Below are positions 3,798-5,656 of a stretch of 5,656 nt of DNA, piece after piece (position 1 is the first letter of the stretch; each line of letters begins with the position of its first letter). The DNA is from Verrucomicrobiota bacterium (GTDB lineage: Bacteria > Verrucomicrobiota > Verrucomicrobiia > Limisphaerales > AV2). The position numbers were made by a program, and so were the translations under genes. The notes beneath the pieces are model-generated. The model did not search any database and was not told the origin of the DNA. It was given only the letters and a program-made list of their open reading frames with translations. The DNA lies in NCBI GenBank assembly GCA_003219675.1, contig QHPW01000340.1, positions 5,976 through 11,631 on the forward strand. Reading direction: 5' to 3'.

Positions 3798-5656
3798 TCA
3801 GCCTGCCTTCCGTTTCAGTCGCCGAAGGCACAACAGCAACCCCACAAACAAGGGCCCCACCGGGCCCGAACCGACCCCGAAGTCAAAAGCCCGTCGCGCT
3901 CGATCCGGAGGCGCGCTGGCGGGCGCGGCCGTTTGCGGCGCGCTCGTCTGGAGAGGCGCGCTGACCTTCGACGGCGCGGAGCGCTGCGCCGAGGCCAGCG
4001 CCGCCGGCTCGGGCTGCGGGCCAAGATCGGCAATGGCGCGGCCGCGAATCGTCTCGAGCTGTGCCCGAACAACCTCCTGCGCCTGGCGGTCGTGTCCGAT
4101 TCGCAGCACGTTATTCCGCGCAATTTTCCAGCGCTGATACTCGATGTCGTTCTCCAGAACGATGAATGAAGTGTATTCCGTCACGATGGAGTAGCCTTCC
4201 CCCAGCCGTACGACTTCGTCGATCACCGCGTTGCGCGAGCCCGTGTGATCGGCCTGTTTCAAGAGCCCGTCGATCCGGCGCCATGCCCACATCCGTTCGA
4301 TTTCCGGATTGGCGAGGTCCTGTTTCGGGAATTCCAGCCGGGCGGTTTTCTTCAGTTCCACACCGTTGATGCTGCCGCGCACGGAGACCTGCGCCTCGGC
4401 CCCCCCTTGATAGCGGCCGTAAATCCGTACCGGCATGCCGTGATAAAGATTCGGCAACGCTTTGGGCTCGAGGTCGCTGACTTTTATTCCGCCGAAATCG
4501 ATTTGCAAATCGGTCGCGACCGGACGGGTCAGCTTCCGCCGGAACGCCTGGGCCTGGCGAGTGAAGTCATCTCCGTGCGAAAGAAAAGCCGACAATCCGC
4601 CGGCGTCCTGAGCCAACTGCTCGAGCAAAGGCCGATTCACGTCATTGCCGACGCCGATGCAAAAGATCTTCGCGCCGCGCGGACGCGTTCGGATCAACTC
4701 CAGCAGCGTCTGTCTCTCCTGCTGCTCGGTCAAACCATCGCTGAGCAGGACAACGTTCAAGGGGCGATCCGAGTCAGCGTATTTGTAGGCGGTCGTCAGG
4801 GCCGGACTGAGCGCGGTGCCGCCCCGGGCCTGTTGCGTGGCCAGATAGGCCATCGCGTCCCGCTTTGCTTCGGCGGTTGCCGGGCGCAGTTGCCTGAACG
4901 CCAGGTAAGGCTGCACGTTGAAGGTCATCACCTCCAATCGATCCTTCTCGCCCAACTCCTGAATGAACGCCCCGATGGAATCCTTCGATAGCAGCAATTT
5001 CCCGTCGTTGGACATGCTGCCGGAAACATCGAGCACCAAAACGTAGTCCATGCCCTCCTCCGCTTTGGCCAGGTCTTCGCCCGCCGTCAGCGTCAGGCAG
5101 AAATACCCGTCCTCGTTGTCGTGTTTGGAGGTGATGAGGTCCAGGCCCGTGTGCGGGCGCGACAAATGACAGGCGAGCACGATGTCCCTGGCGAGGCTGC
5201 CGTCCGGGGTCTCCAGGCTGGCCTGGCAGTACGAATCCGAATGTTTGGCGACGACCAGAGCGTCGCCATGACTTGGGCTCTCCAATGCCGCGATGGGCAC
5301 GGCGGACTTCAGGTCCAGCGCGAAAGCGAACTTGCCGGTCACGCGGGAATCGACCTCCCGGCGCGTCACCGTCGCCAGAGGATAAACGTAAGTCGCCCAG
5401 TCATGATCGAAGTCCAACTCCTGGTAATAGGTGATTTGAACCTTCTGCTCGGAGCCGGGGCCGATGGGAAAGATCCGCATCTCGAATGTCCTGAAGTCCA
5501 CCTGCTCCAGCAGGCCGGGATCGCGGCGGGTTTGCTTGTAGCTTTCGTAAATCTGGCGCGCGCGTTTTTTCTCCAGGACTTCGCCCACGATTTCTTTGCC
5601 GTTGATCCACATGCTGAAGTTTGCCACCGAGGCGCCCCTGGGAACGGGAAACGTGT
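3798..5656 (-). CDS. VIT and VWA domain surface protein with C-terminal sorting tail, 5' end cut by window
   Basis: This is probably an exported adhesion or scaffold protein resembling inter-alpha-trypsin-inhibitor heavy chains. 618 codons are visible and the frame stays open to the right edge. The GTG at 5627 is internal, because the preceding residues TFPVPRGAS continue a VIT domain. Counting from that codon, the rest of the VIT domain covers about 1-90 (WINGKEIVGEVLEKKRAR, RDPGLLEQ). The VWA domain covers about 193-370, with the MIDAS motif DVSGS at 200-204, Thr271 (GGTAL) and Asp297 (LSDG), so metal binding looks intact. A region to about 500 ends in YSIVTEYTSFIVLE, typical of VIT/VWA proteins. 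Residues 535-577 are Pro/Ala/Ser-rich, a likely wall- or membrane-proximal spacer. The end is a Gly-rich patch, a hydrophobic stretch and LRRLKRK. A signal peptide is expected off-window. The adjacent rhombosortase is the probable processing enzyme. Confidence 0.93.
   Translation of the reverse strand, partial: TFPVPRGASVANFSMWINGKEIVGEVLEKKRARQIYESYKQTRRDPGLLEQVDFRTFEMRIFPIGPGSEQKVQITYYQELDFDHDWATYVYPLATVTRREVDSRVTGKFAFALDLKSAVPIAALESPSHGDALVVAKHSDSYCQASLETPDGSLARDIVLACHLSRPHTGLDLITSKHDNEDGYFCLTLTAGEDLAKAEEGMDYVLVLDVSGSMSNDGKLLLSKDSIGAFIQELGEKDRLEVMTFNVQPYLAFRQLRPATAEAKRDAMAYLATQQARGGTALSPALTTAYKYADSDRPLNVVLLSDGLTEQQERQTLLELIRTRPRGAKIFCIGVGNDVNRPLLEQLAQDAGGLSAFLSHGDDFTRQAQAFRRKLTRPVATDLQIDFGGIKVSDLEPKALPNLYHGMPVRIYGRYQGGAEAQVSVRGSINGVELKKTARLEFPKQDLANPEIERMWAWRRIDGLLKQADHTGSRNAVIDEVVRLGEGYSIVTEYTSFIVLENDIEYQRWKIARNNVLRIGHDRQAQEVVRAQLETIRGRAIADLGPQPEPAALASAQRSAPSKVSAPLQTSAPQTAAPASAPPDRARRAFDFGVGSGPVGPLFVGLLLCLRRLKRKAG
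3801..3881 (-). other. C-terminal GlyGly-CTERM-like sorting tail of the VIT/VWA protein
   Basis: The last 27 residues run FGVGSGPVGP, then a hydrophobic stretch of about nine residues (LFVGLLLCL), then RRLKRKAG. Gly-rich turn, single membrane segment and basic end is the tripartite plan of GlyGly-CTERM tags cleaved by rhombosortase. A strict Gly-Gly pair is absent: the glycines come as GVGSG and PVGP. One cysteine sits in the hydrophobic segment. A plain membrane anchor is the alternative, but the low-complexity spacer before it and the neighbouring rhombosortase favour a sorting tag. Confidence 0.65.

Noticed and set aside
3184..3831. 215-codon minus-strand frame overlapping the rhombosortase
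   Set aside because: It is an out-of-frame shadow, Arg- and Pro-rich without membrane segments. The overlapping frame carries the GLSG and HAGG motifs and the ribosome binding site.
4245..4991. 248-codon open frame on the plus strand
   Set aside because: It is antisense to the VWA domain of the VIT/VWA gene and has no recognisable protein features.

Overview
The window is a GC-rich bacterial segment with three genes, all on the minus strand and two of them cut by the window edges. The long class II (adenosylcobalamin-dependent) ribonucleotide reductase with a C-terminal TSCPD domain, together with the rhomboid-type sorting protease, would fit Verrucomicrobiota or a related lineage. That placement rests on overall resemblance only and is tentative.

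Layout in transcription order, right to left. (1) 5656-3798: a VIT plus von Willebrand A (VWA) domain protein. Its N-terminus is off the right edge. It ends in a Pro/Ala/Ser-rich linker, a Gly-rich patch, one short hydrophobic segment and a basic tail, which is the layout of a C-terminal protein-sorting tag. (2) 3737-3051: a six-helix rhomboid-family protease of the rhombosortase type, with GLSG serine and HAGG histidine motifs. It starts 60 bases after the VIT/VWA stop. A perfect 11-bp hairpin and a good Shine-Dalgarno sequence lie in the gap. The two genes look like one operon encoding a sorting enzyme and its dedicated substrate. (3) 3050-2624: a 427-base intergenic region with no convincing gene. 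It is rich in inverted repeats and carries a perfect DnaA box, and I identify a tandem pair of NrdR-box-like operators there, 32 bases apart. One of them exactly fills the spacer of a candidate promoter facing the next gene. (4) 2623-1: nrdJ, 874 codons visible, with its C-terminal end off the left edge.

The best candidate for something little described is the VIT/VWA-rhombosortase pair. Dedicated VIT-protein partners are known for other surface-sorting enzymes (a proteobacterial sortase, exosortase XrtN). Here the same kind of substrate sits beside a rhomboid protease, and its tail lacks the Gly-Gly of the classical GlyGly-CTERM signal. The second point of interest is the inferred NrdR (and possibly DnaA) control of a B12-dependent reductase, with no cobalamin riboswitch visible. 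No tRNA, rRNA, CRISPR array or mobile element was found.
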